Assembly (NCBI RefSeq): GCF_019968905.1
Contig: NZ_CP079946.1
Span: 4,464,001-4,528,000 of the forward strand
Source of the DNA: Corallococcus sp. EGB
GTDB lineage: Bacteria > Myxococcota > Myxococcia > Myxococcales > Myxococcaceae
Direction: 5' to 3'
DNA: 64,000 bases
Shown: positions 46,489 to 54,093 of the stretch, one piece after another
How positions within the stretch are numbered: the stretch's first letter is position 1
Layout: every line of letters begins with the position of its first letter
Made by a program: the position numbers and the translations under genes
Notes under the pieces: model-generated
Told to the model about the DNA's origin: nothing
What the model saw: only the letters and a program-made list of their open reading frames with translations
Database searches by the model: none

Positions 46489-47424
46489 TCAGGGGCGCGA
46501 GCGGGCGACCAGGGAGACGAGCAGGGGCGTGCCCAGGGCGGCCGTCACCACCCCCACGGGCAATTCCCGTCCAGGGAGGATCACCCGAGCCGACGCATCG
46601 CACAACGCGAGGAACGCGGCCCCCACCACCACGGAGCCGGGCAGCAGGACGCGGCGGCTCACCCCGAGCGTCCGGCGCACCAGGTGCGGGACGATGAGCT
46701 CCACGAACGCGATGGGCCCGCACCACGCGACGCAGGCGGCGACACCCAGCGCCCCCAGTCCAATGGCCACCGTGCGCACGCGGCGCACGGGGACGCCCTG
46801 GGACTCCGCGTGTTCCTCGCCCGCGATGAACACCTCCAGCGCGCGGGTGAGGGCCAGCAGCCCCACGAGGGTGACGGCCGCGAACGGGGTGATGAGCCAT
46901 ACGCCGGAGTAGCCCACCTGCGGCAGGTGGCCGAGCGACCAGCGCATGGCGGCCATGAGCTCCGCGGAGTCCGCGGTGAACTGCAGGCCGCTGGCGATGG
47001 CGCTCGCGGCCATGGAGCACGCGATGCCGGCGAGCACCACGTCATTCATCCGCACGCGGCGGCCCGCGGCGATGGCGGCCACCACCAGGCTCACGCCGAG
47101 CGCCCCCACGAACGCCGCGGCGGTGATGAGCGGCAACCCGCCGGGCGCGAGCCGGGCCCCGAGGATGATGGCCACCAGCGCGCCCAGGGTCGCCCCCGCG
47201 GTGGTGCCCACGGTGCTGGGCGCGGCCAGCGGGTTCGCGAAGAGGGACTGGTACACGGCGCCCACCAGCGACAGCGTGCCGCCCACCAGCATGGCCATCA
47301 GCGTGCGGGGCACGCGCAGCTGCCAGAAGATGAAGTCCGCCGAGTCCGGCGACAGCCCCGGCCCGATGAACGGCGCCACCGCGCACGCGACCACGCAGGC
47401 CAACACGAGCAGCCAGGCCTTCAC
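46489..47424 (-). CDS. FecCD/BtuC-family ABC transporter permease
   Basis: 311-residue integral membrane protein with about nine to ten hydrophobic helices. Family marks: WQLRVPRTLMAMLVGGTLSL near the N-terminus, SLFANPLAAPSTVGTTAGAT, LAGIACSMAASAIASGLQF, and the C-terminal CGPIAFVELIVPHLVRRTLG. It imports cobalamin, haem or ferric siderophores, depending on the binding protein. The GTG start overlaps the ATPase stop (GTGA). It is the last gene of a three-gene operon (binding protein, ATPase, permease). Confidence 0.92.
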   Translation of the reverse strand: MKAWLLVLACVVACAVAPFIGPGLSPDSADFIFWQLRVPRTLMAMLVGGTLSLVGAVYQSLFANPLAAPSTVGTTAGATLGALVAIILGARLAPGGLPLITAAAFVGALGVSLVVAAIAAGRRVRMNDVVLAGIACSMAASAIASGLQFTADSAELMAAMRWSLGHLPQVGYSGVWLITPFAAVTLVGLLALTRALEVFIAGEEHAESQGVPVRRVRTVAIGLGALGVAACVAWCGPIAFVELIVPHLVRRTLGVSRRVLLPGSVVVGAAFLALCDASARVILPGRELPVGVVTAALGTPLLVSLVARSRP

Positions 47425-48215
47425 GGGGTGCCTCCGCTCCGGGGCAGGCCCACGAAGACGCGGTGTCCGTCCACGGACGTGCCGCGCATGCGCACGCCGA
47501 ACAGCTCGCCCAGGCGCTCGCCCAGGTCCGGCGCGTCGAGGTCGCGCTCGAAGGCCACGCGGCCCTGGAACAGGCCCACCACGCGGGGCGCGCGAGTGCC
47601 CGGAGCATGGGTGTGCGAGAGCACGTTGACGTCGTGGGTGACGCAGAGGATGCCGCGCCCCGCTCGCCACAGGTGTCCCATGCGCGTGTAGAGCTCCAAC
47701 TGCTGTGCGGGGTCCAGGAAGTTGGCGGGCTCGTCCAGGAGCACCATCGGTGTCTCCTGCGCGAGCAGCCCCGCCACCGCCACGCGCTGCCGCTCGCCGC
47801 CGGACAGCTCGGTGATGGGGCGCAGGGCGAAGGCCGCGGCGCCTGCTTCCGCGAGGGCATGGTGCGCGGCCTCCACGGCGGCCCGGCGGGATTCGGGGAA
47901 GCGGTAGCGCGCGGAGACGACCTGCTCGAGCGCGGTGATGGGCTCCGCGGCCTCCAGCCTCTGGGGCAGCCACGCGAGCCGCGCCGCGCGCTCCCGGGGG
48001 GCGAGGCGCGTCACATCGTGCCCGTCCACGAAGGCATGGCCGGCATCCGGACGCAGCAGGCCCAGCGCCACGCGAAGGAGCGTCGACTTGCCCGCGCCGT
48101 TGGGCCCGACGATGGCCACGAAGTCCCCGGGGGCGACGTGAAGGGACACGCCGTCCAGCAGCGTCCGTCCTCGCGCCCGCACCGTCACCGCGTCCAGCGT
48201 CAGCCCGGCCGTCAT
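47421..48215 (-). CDS. ABC transporter ATP-binding protein (BtuD/FecE/HmuV type)
   Basis: 264 residues with Walker A IVGPNGAGKSTLLRV, Q-loop region RLAWLPQRLEAAEP, signature LSGGERQRVAVAGLLAQ, Walker B MVLLDEPANFLD and the switch His in CVTHDVNVL. It provides energy for the FecCD-type permease next to it. The ATG overlaps the stop of the binding-protein gene by 4 nt, and the stop overlaps the permease start. The signature and order indicate an iron-siderophore, haem or vitamin B12 importer. Confidence 0.93.
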   Translation of the reverse strand: MTAGLTLDAVTVRARGRTLLDGVSLHVAPGDFVAIVGPNGAGKSTLLRVALGLLRPDAGHAFVDGHDVTRLAPRERAARLAWLPQRLEAAEPITALEQVVSARYRFPESRRAAVEAAHHALAEAGAAAFALRPITELSGGERQRVAVAGLLAQETPMVLLDEPANFLDPAQQLELYTRMGHLWRAGRGILCVTHDVNVLSHTHAPGTRAPRVVGLFQGRVAFERDLDAPDLGERLGELFGVRMRGTSVDGHRVFVGLPRSGGTP

Positions 48216-49081
48216 CGCGAAGCGGGCAGGGTGCCCAGGGCGGCGTGGAGCTGCTCGACGAGGTGGAGGATGGCAGGGCCGGTGGACTGCACGTCGGGCC
48301 CGAAGACCAGGCGCACCCGGTCCTCCCGCGCCGCGCGCAGGCCGGTGAGCTGCTTCCACGAGGAGAGGATCTGCGCCTGTTGCGAGGCGTCCAGGGACGG
48401 CGCATTGACGAGCACCAGCACCGCGTCCGGATCCAACGCGATGACGCCCTCCAGCGACAGGTTGGGGGGCCCCGTGACGTCCTCCGCGACGGCGTTGCGG
48501 GCCCCCGCCGCCTCCAGCGCGGCGCCGTGCAGCGACGCGCGCTTCATGTACCAGACCTCCGACAGCGCCCCTCCCAGGTCACCCAGCACCAGCAGCACGC
48601 GGGGGGCGCCCTTGGGCGCGGGACGCGACAGCGCTTGATTCAGCTTCTCCGCGAGCGCGGTGGCCTGGGGCTCGTGGCCGCTCAACCGGCCCAGCTCCTT
48701 CACGCTGCCCACCACTTCGTGAAGCGACGTCCACGGCAGCACCTTCAGCGGCGCGAGCGCGGAGAGCGCCTCCGCCGGGGCCTGCTTCACCTGCTGATCC
48801 ACGAGCAGCGTGGGCTTGAGCTTCGCGATGGCCTCGTAGTTGGGAGCGAACGTGGTGCCCACCTTCGGCAGGGCGGGAGTGCCTGCGGGCAGGGCGGTGT
48901 AGTCGGACACGCCCACGACCTCCGCGCCCGCGCCCAGGGCGAACAGCGTCTCCGTGATGGAAGGCGACAGCGAGACGATCCGCCGCGCCTGGGTCTCCGA
49001 AGCGGGAGGCGCCGAGCGCTGGCAGCCCGCCGCGAGCGCGAGCACCACGCAGAGCAGGAAGGGGAGGCGGAAGAGACTCAT
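48212..49081 (-). CDS. BtuF-like periplasmic substrate-binding lipoprotein
   Basis: 289 residues with a lipoprotein signal (FLLCVVLALAAGC, Cys about 20) and two lobes joined by a long helix. RRIVSLSPSITETLFALGAG, VVGVSDYTALPAG and NYEAIAKLKPTLLVDQQV are typical of the class III (BtuF/FhuD) binding proteins. Substrate could be cobalamin or an iron chelate; no B12 riboswitch or Fur site is evident in the short region upstream. ATG 49081 starts the signal peptide; a GTG at 49111 is possible. It is first in the operon. Confidence 0.9.
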   Translation of the reverse strand: MSLFRLPFLLCVVLALAAGCQRSAPPASETQARRIVSLSPSITETLFALGAGAEVVGVSDYTALPAGTPALPKVGTTFAPNYEAIAKLKPTLLVDQQVKQAPAEALSALAPLKVLPWTSLHEVVGSVKELGRLSGHEPQATALAEKLNQALSRPAPKGAPRVLLVLGDLGGALSEVWYMKRASLHGAALEAAGARNAVAEDVTGPPNLSLEGVIALDPDAVLVLVNAPSLDASQQAQILSSWKQLTGLRAAREDRVRLVFGPDVQSTGPAILHLVEQLHAALGTLPASR

Positions 49082-49195
49082 GGGAGGGCCGACTTCTAGC
49101 ACGTGCGTCACGCGTGGGTGGCCGGGAAGCGGTGTCTGGGTTTCGCTCGGGGGCGCGCATATCCTGGGAGTTCCTCACAGGGGGGATACCCGGAC

Positions 49196-50404
49196 ATGGC
49201 ATGGATGAACTGGACTTCGCGCGCGCTCTGCGCGGCGGCGCTGCTTGGCACTTCCTCGGCGCTGGCCGCGTCGCCGTTCGCGGAGGGGATGATCACCATC
49301 ACGTTGGATGACGGCTGGAGCACGCAGTACACGCAGGCGCGGCCCGCGCTGAAGTCGCGGAACATCCCCGCCACGTACTACCTGGTCACCGACGCGGTGG
49401 CGCAGGGGTGGGGCGGCTACCTGAGCCTCGCGCAGGTGCGGACGCTCATGGCCGAGGGCAATGAGATCGCCAGCCACACGCGCACGCACGCGGACCTGAC
49501 GACGCTGACGCCCGCGCAGCTGGCGTCGGAGCTGCACGACTCGCGCGCGTGGCTGGAGGCGAACGTGGGGGCGGCGTGCGGCAAGGACTTCGCGTCACCG
49601 TACGGCGCGTACAACGCGACGGTGATGACGGCGCTCAAGTCGGCGTACGCCAGCCACCGCACCATCAACGCGGGGCGCAACTACCGCGACACGGTCATCT
49701 ACGAGCTGCGCGCGAACGACGTGTCGAGCGCGGTGACGGTGGCGACGGTGAAGGGGTGGATCAACCAGGCCATCGCGGAGAAGAGCTGGCTCATCATCCT
49801 CTTCCACGAGTTCACCACCGGCACGCCCACGCGCGACACGCAGTACAAGACGACCAACTTCACGAACATCCTCAACCATGTGCAGTCGACGGGCATCCGC
49901 ACCGTGACGGTGGAGGAGGGGCTGGCGCTGACGGAGGGCCTCACGGAGGCGCCGCCGTCGGTGGGGACGGTGGTCTACGACGACGCGATGGGCAGCGGCT
50001 TCCAGGACTGGAGCTGGGCGACGCACGACCTGGATCAGTCCGTCACGGTGCACTCCGGCTCAACGGCGGTCAGCTTCGAGCCGGATTACTGGGAGGCGCT
50101 GATGTTCCACCACACGGGGCTGGACCTGGCGCAGTACCAGTCCATCGACCTCTGGGTTCACGGAGGCACGACGGGCGGGCAGCAGGTGCGGCTGGCGCTC
50201 TACAACGGCAGCACCCCGGTGGGCAGCATGAACCTGGCGACAGCGCTGGGGCACCCCATCGCGGCGGGCACCTGGCAGAAGGTCTCCATCCCGCTGAGCG
50301 CCATGGGCGCGACGTCCGGCATGGTGGATGACATCTACGTGATGGACGAATCGGGTTCGGATCAGGGCACGCTGTACGTGGACGACTTCGTGCTCGTGCC
50401 GTAG
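49196..50404 (+). CDS. Secreted polysaccharide deacetylase with C-terminal carbohydrate-binding-like domain
   Basis: 402 residues. Signal peptide (SRALCAAALLGTSSALAASP), then a NodB-type deacetylase (~30-240): ITITLDDGWSTQYT (catalytic Asp pair), EIASHTRTHADL with the zinc histidines (H-x3-H), SPYGAYNATV and LIILFHEFT. The C-terminal ~140 residues (VVYDDAMGSGFQDWSWATHD to VDDIYVMDES) form a jelly-roll, CBM-like module. Metal-binding residues are complete. It may deacetylate chitin, peptidoglycan or exopolysaccharide; the substrate is not fixed by the sequence. AGGGGGGAT lies 12 nt upstream. It converges with a GH16 gene. Confidence 0.92.
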   Translation: MAWMNWTSRALCAAALLGTSSALAASPFAEGMITITLDDGWSTQYTQARPALKSRNIPATYYLVTDAVAQGWGGYLSLAQVRTLMAEGNEIASHTRTHADLTTLTPAQLASELHDSRAWLEANVGAACGKDFASPYGAYNATVMTALKSAYASHRTINAGRNYRDTVIYELRANDVSSAVTVATVKGWINQAIAEKSWLIILFHEFTTGTPTRDTQYKTTNFTNILNHVQSTGIRTVTVEEGLALTEGLTEAPPSVGTVVYDDAMGSGFQDWSWATHDLDQSVTVHSGSTAVSFEPDYWEALMFHHTGLDLAQYQSIDLWVHGGTTGGQQVRLALYNGSTPVGSMNLATALGHPIAAGTWQKVSIPLSAMGATSGMVDDIYVMDESGSDQGTLYVDDFVLVP

Positions 50405-50415
50405 TCGGGACGCCA

Positions 50416-50449
50416 CCGCGCGCGCCGGTGTGCTCGCCGGCGCGCGCGG
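50416..50449. terminator. Bidirectional hairpin terminator between deacetylase and GH16 genes
   Basis: Perfect 13-bp inverted repeat CCGCGCGCGCCGG / CCGGCGCGCGCGG with an 8-nt loop, lying exactly between the convergent stops (50404 and 50466). Pure G/C stem without a T-run. The position and symmetry favour a shared terminator. Confidence 0.6.
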
Positions 50450-50465
50450 GAAGGACGACCATGGC

Positions 50466-51824
50466 CTACAGCTTGATCAGCTCCACGTCGTCCATGTGGA
50501 TGAAGTTGGAGCCGTTGTGGGCCGGCGATTTGCTGTGCAGGCCGAACTCCAGGTAGCCGTTGGTGACGTTGATGGCGGGCGTCTCCAGCAGCGTGTAATC
50601 GCCGTAGGTCCCCAGGTTGGTGATGGCGGGCGCGCAATCACCGCAGGTCTTCACCTGGAAGCGCGCGAAGTCGAACGTGCCGCCCTTGCGGAACCAGGCG
50701 CGCAGCTTGTAATTGCCGGACGCCAGGCCCGCCTTCGTCTGGTACGTCCACGCCTCGTAGGCCGCCGCCGACGTCCAGTGCGTCAGGTGGAAGCTGCCCG
50801 AGTGACCCCCGTTGTACGTCTCCGAGTACGCCGCCGCCCCCGTGCCGTTCGGGCTCCAGGTGGTCCAGCCCGTCATGCCGTTCTCGAAGCCCGGGTTGGT
50901 GAGCCCGAGCGACTGCGAGCCGCCCGGCTGGTACCAGCGCACCCACTCCACCTCCAGGGTCTTCCTGGCGCCCGAAGGCAGGTCGATGGAGGCCGGCGAC
51001 GGGTTCCCGTACCAGACGCCTCCCAGCGCCAGGTTCAGGATGAGGTAGTGGTTCTGCTGGAACTCGGACTCGTTGTGGTTGAACGTCGCCGTGGACACGA
51101 AGTCCTTGTCCAGGCGGAACACGATGGTGTTCGCCGTCCACTCCACTTCATACGTGTGGAAGTCCTGCGACAGGTCCACGCCGCGGCTCGCGCCCGTGCC
51201 CCAGTCCGCGTTGCCGTTGTTGAACCAGTGCAGCGCGGACTTCATCCACGTGGGCTCCGTGGACTTCCACTCCAGGATGTCGATCTCTCCCGCGCCCGGC
51301 CAACCGGCGCTCTGGATGTTCGAACCCAGCGTCCAGAACGCGGGCCACATCCCGTAGCCCGGCGGGACCTTGATGCTCGCGACAATCTTCCCGTAGCGCC
51401 CCTCCACCTTGCCCTTGGTGTGGATGCGGCCGGAGTAGAACGACCGGTACTGACCCGGGCAGCGCGAGTCCGTGGGGTTGTCCGCCGTGCGCTCGGCCGA
51501 GATGATCAGCTTCCCGTTGGCCACCGCCACGTTCTGCGCGCGAGGGAACTCCAGCTCCCCCGTGCCGAAGTTGCAGTTGTTGGTCACCGGATCCCAGTTG
51601 CTCGTCAGCACGTTCCACGCGCCCGTGTTCAGCGCCGTGCCCGTGAAGTCGTCCTGCCACGCCAGTGACCACCCCGCGCCCGGGTCGTAGGCACGCTCGC
51701 CCTGCTGCGTCTGGCCGTATCCCTCCGCCTCCACCGGGGCGGCGGCTCCCGGCTCCGGGGCACAGCCGGAGAGGGTGGTCAGGAGTCCTGCGGCGACAAG
51801 GCCTGCTCGAAGGGGGCGGTGCAT
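50466..51824 (-). CDS. Secreted glycoside hydrolase family 16 glucanase with C-terminal CBM-like domain
   Basis: 452 residues. Lipoprotein-type signal (GLVAAGLLTTLSGC, Cys about 21), then a GH16 beta-sandwich (~50-300) with WSLAWQDDFTGTALNTGAW, the catalytic motif GEIDILEW (nucleophile and acid/base Glu), HTYEVEWTANTIVF and NLALGGVW. The C-terminal ~150 residues (LTNPGFENGMTGWTTW, then FIHMDDVELIKL) are a carbohydrate-binding module. Likely beta-1,3-glucanase or laminarinase; related folds include agarases and carrageenases. The Shine-Dalgarno GGAG and the ATG both lie in one arm of a perfect 12-bp inverted repeat. Confidence 0.94.
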   Translation of the reverse strand: MHRPLRAGLVAAGLLTTLSGCAPEPGAAAPVEAEGYGQTQQGERAYDPGAGWSLAWQDDFTGTALNTGAWNVLTSNWDPVTNNCNFGTGELEFPRAQNVAVANGKLIISAERTADNPTDSRCPGQYRSFYSGRIHTKGKVEGRYGKIVASIKVPPGYGMWPAFWTLGSNIQSAGWPGAGEIDILEWKSTEPTWMKSALHWFNNGNADWGTGASRGVDLSQDFHTYEVEWTANTIVFRLDKDFVSTATFNHNESEFQQNHYLILNLALGGVWYGNPSPASIDLPSGARKTLEVEWVRWYQPGGSQSLGLTNPGFENGMTGWTTWSPNGTGAAAYSETYNGGHSGSFHLTHWTSAAAYEAWTYQTKAGLASGNYKLRAWFRKGGTFDFARFQVKTCGDCAPAITNLGTYGDYTLLETPAINVTNGYLEFGLHSKSPAHNGSNFIHMDDVELIKL

Positions 51825-51854
51825 GAATGCTCCAGGGTTGGGGGAGCATTCATG
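51822..51854 (-). promoter_or_regulatory. Hairpin sequestering the GH16 ribosome-binding site and start codon
   Basis: On the mRNA strand, CATGAATGCTCC (51854-51843) pairs perfectly with GGAGCATTCATG (51833-51822) across a 9-nt loop. The second arm contains the Shine-Dalgarno GGAG and ends with the GH16 start codon ATG. Such a stem would block initiation unless opened. At DNA level the same 33-bp sequence is a dyad and could be an operator instead. It lies 44 nt downstream of the aldo/keto reductase stop. Confidence 0.6.
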
Positions 51855-51897
51855 TTTGCCGGTTTTTGTGTGTATTGCCAGGAAGTCGTGGAGAGAC

Positions 51898-52890
51898 TCA
51901 GCCGAGCCACTGGGGATTCTGGACGGTCCCGTCGAAGTGGTGGCTCGTCTTGTACTTCTCGTAGGCGCCGTCCTGGGCCGCGTCCTTCGTCTTCGCGAGC
52001 AGGGCCTGGACGTCCTTCTCGCTCAGGGGCTTGAAGGTGCGCGCGGCGGTGAGTGCCTGCTGCAGGCGCTCCTGCGAGTCGATGCCGGTGATGACCACGC
52101 TGACGGGCAGGGACAGGTTGTAGCGCAGGCACTCGGGGGCGGTGACGGTCTTGCTGTCGAGGATGAACGGGTCGCCCATGCTCTTCATGGCGAGCACCCC
52201 GATGCCCTCCTTCACGAGCACGGGCAGCACGCGCTTCTCGAAGCTGTTGAAGTGGGCATCCATCACGTTGAGGGGCAGCTGCACGGTGTCGAAGCGGAAG
52301 CCGTGCTGCTTCGCGGTCTCCAGCATCTTCAGGTGGATGTCTGGGGACTTGTGGCCGGTGAAGCCCAGGAAGCGAGCCTTGCCGGCCTTCTGCGCGTCCT
52401 TCATCGCCTCGATGGCGCCGCCGCTGGCGAAGGCGTGGTCGGGGTCGCTTTCGCGGATGACCTCGTGGAGTTGGAGCAGGTCCACGTGATCGGTCTGGAG
52501 GCGGCGGAGGGATTCGTCGATCTGCTTCGCGGCGGTCTTCTTGTCGCGTCCGTCGACCTTCGTCATCAGGAAGGCCTTGGCGCGGTAGCCGTCGCGCAGC
52601 GCCTTGCCCATGCGCTCCTCGCTCTTGCCGTCGTTGTAGTCCCAGCAGTTGTCCAGGAAGTTGATGCCCTGGTCCAGCGCGCCCCGGATGAGGGTGATGC
52701 TCTCCGACTCCTCCTTCTGCTTGCCGATGTGGAAGCCCCCCAGGCCGATGCACGACACCTCCACGCCGGTGCGGCCCAGCTTGCGGCGGGGCACGGCGGG
52801 GGCGTTCTTCGACTTCGAGGGGGAGGCCCCGAGCACGGGCGGAGCAACCATCAACGACAGCGTCGCGGCGAGGAATTCCTTCCGGGTCAT
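51898..52890 (-). CDS. Aldo/keto reductase with an N-terminal export-like segment
   Basis: 330 residues. Residues 1-~25 look like a signal sequence (FLAATLSLMVAPPVLGAS) after TRKE; only one Arg-Lys pair, so not a standard twin-arginine signal. The reductase follows (~35-300): RKLGRTGVEVSCIGLGGFHI, NFLDNCWDYNDGKSEERMGK, catalytic Tyr in that motif, FLMTKVDGR with catalytic Lys, DLLQLHEVI with His, and GFTGHKSPD. NADPH-type binding is expected at the C-terminal half. Substrate unknown. GGAAGGA is 10 nt upstream. The export signal is unusual for this cytoplasmic family. Confidence 0.9.
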   Translation of the reverse strand: MTRKEFLAATLSLMVAPPVLGASPSKSKNAPAVPRRKLGRTGVEVSCIGLGGFHIGKQKEESESITLIRGALDQGINFLDNCWDYNDGKSEERMGKALRDGYRAKAFLMTKVDGRDKKTAAKQIDESLRRLQTDHVDLLQLHEVIRESDPDHAFASGGAIEAMKDAQKAGKARFLGFTGHKSPDIHLKMLETAKQHGFRFDTVQLPLNVMDAHFNSFEKRVLPVLVKEGIGVLAMKSMGDPFILDSKTVTAPECLRYNLSLPVSVVITGIDSQERLQQALTAARTFKPLSEKDVQALLAKTKDAAQDGAYEKYKTSHHFDGTVQNPQWLG

Positions 52891-53046
52891 GCGCGGGCGT
52901 CCTTCCAGAGGGGCAGGTGGCGTCTGGGAGGCCGACGTTGGGACCAGAGGCAGCCGCGGACAACGGGCGCGCGGGCCGACTGTGCAGGAGCCACCGCTGC
53001 GGGATGGGTGTGCCGGGCGGGCGTGTGCCGCATAATCGACACCCGC

Positions 53047-54093
53047 ATGCGCATCCCTCTCCTTGTGCGGCGAGCGGGCCCGCTCCTCGCGGTGCTCCTC
53101 CTGGCCGCGTGCCGCATCGAATCCGCCGCGCCGTCGGGAGGCGCCGCCGTGGCGCAGTCCGAGACGCCGTCCGGCGAGGTGTGGGTCTACACATCGATGT
53201 ACCGGCACGTGCTGGATGCGCTGGAGCCATTGCTCAAGGAGCGGCTGCCGGGCGTGCAGGTGCGCTGGTACCAGGCGGGCAGTGAGAAGGTGGCGAGCCG
53301 GCTGGAGGCGGAGCGCGCCGCGGGTGCGGTGCGCGCGGACGTGCTGATGACGTCGGACCCGTTTCTCTACGAGCGGTTGGCGCGGGACGGCGCGTTCCTC
53401 CGCTATGCATCCATGAACTCGCTGCGCATCCCGCGCACGCTCCTGGACCTGGACGCGAGGTACGCGGCGGTGCGGTTGTCCACGATGGTGCTGGTGCACC
53501 GGGTGGGCGCGGGCGAGGCGCCCAAGTCATTCGCCGCGTTGGCGGATGGCAGCTGGAAGGGCAGGGTGGCCATCGGGGATCCGCTCACGTCGGGCACCGC
53601 GTTCACATGGGCGGTGTTCCTGCAAGCGAAGCACGGGGCGGCGTATTTCGAGGGGCTGAGGCAGAGAGGCGCGGTGGTGGCGGGAGGCAACGCGGCGGTG
53701 CTCCAGAAGGTGGAGAGCGGCGAGGTGGACGCGGGCGTGCTGCTCCTGGAGAACGCGTTGGCGGCGAAGGCGAAGGGGAGCCCCATCGAGATCCTCTGGC
53801 CGGAGGACGGCGCGGTGGTCATCCCGGGCCCGGCGGGACTGTTCGCATCGACGCGCAATCCGGTGGCGGCGAAGGCATTGGTGGATGTGCTGCTGTCGCC
53901 CGAGGGTCAACGCATCATCGTGGAGAGGGGAGACATGCACGCGGTGGACCCGCGCTTGGGTGGCCCGCGTGGAGAACCCGGCCTGGACGGGTTGATGGAC
54001 CGGGCGCAGGCCTGGACGCCGCAGCTCCTGGAGAAGGGGCTGCTGCACGGCGGCGACATCAAGGAATCGTTCAGCCGGGCCTTCGCGCGATGA
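53047..54093 (+). CDS. Iron(III)-type ABC transporter substrate-binding lipoprotein (FbpA-like)
   Basis: 348 residues. Lipoprotein signal (PLLAVLLLAACRIESA, lipobox Cys about 20), then a two-lobe binding protein with GEVWVYTSMYRHVLDALEPL near the N-terminus, ADVLMTSDPFLYERLARDG, and IGDPLTSGTAFTWAVFLQ. Relatives bind ferric iron, 2-aminoethylphosphonate, thiamine or polyamines; the permease and ATPase are FbpB/FbpC-like, so iron is the first guess. The stop sits in an ATGA overlap with the next reading frame, which covers the palindrome array. It is divergent from the aldo/keto reductase. Confidence 0.9.
   Translation: MRIPLLVRRAGPLLAVLLLAACRIESAAPSGGAAVAQSETPSGEVWVYTSMYRHVLDALEPLLKERLPGVQVRWYQAGSEKVASRLEAERAAGAVRADVLMTSDPFLYERLARDGAFLRYASMNSLRIPRTLLDLDARYAAVRLSTMVLVHRVGAGEAPKSFAALADGSWKGRVAIGDPLTSGTAFTWAVFLQAKHGAAYFEGLRQRGAVVAGGNAAVLQKVESGEVDAGVLLLENALAAKAKGSPIEILWPEDGAVVIPGPAGLFASTRNPVAAKALVDVLLSPEGQRIIVERGDMHAVDPRLGGPRGEPGLDGLMDRAQAWTPQLLEKGLLHGGDIKESFSRAFAR

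Noticed and set aside
49082-49195. Cobalamin riboswitch upstream of the BtuF-like gene
   Set aside because: The gap to the divergent gene is only about 115 nt and shows no B12-box-like sequence.
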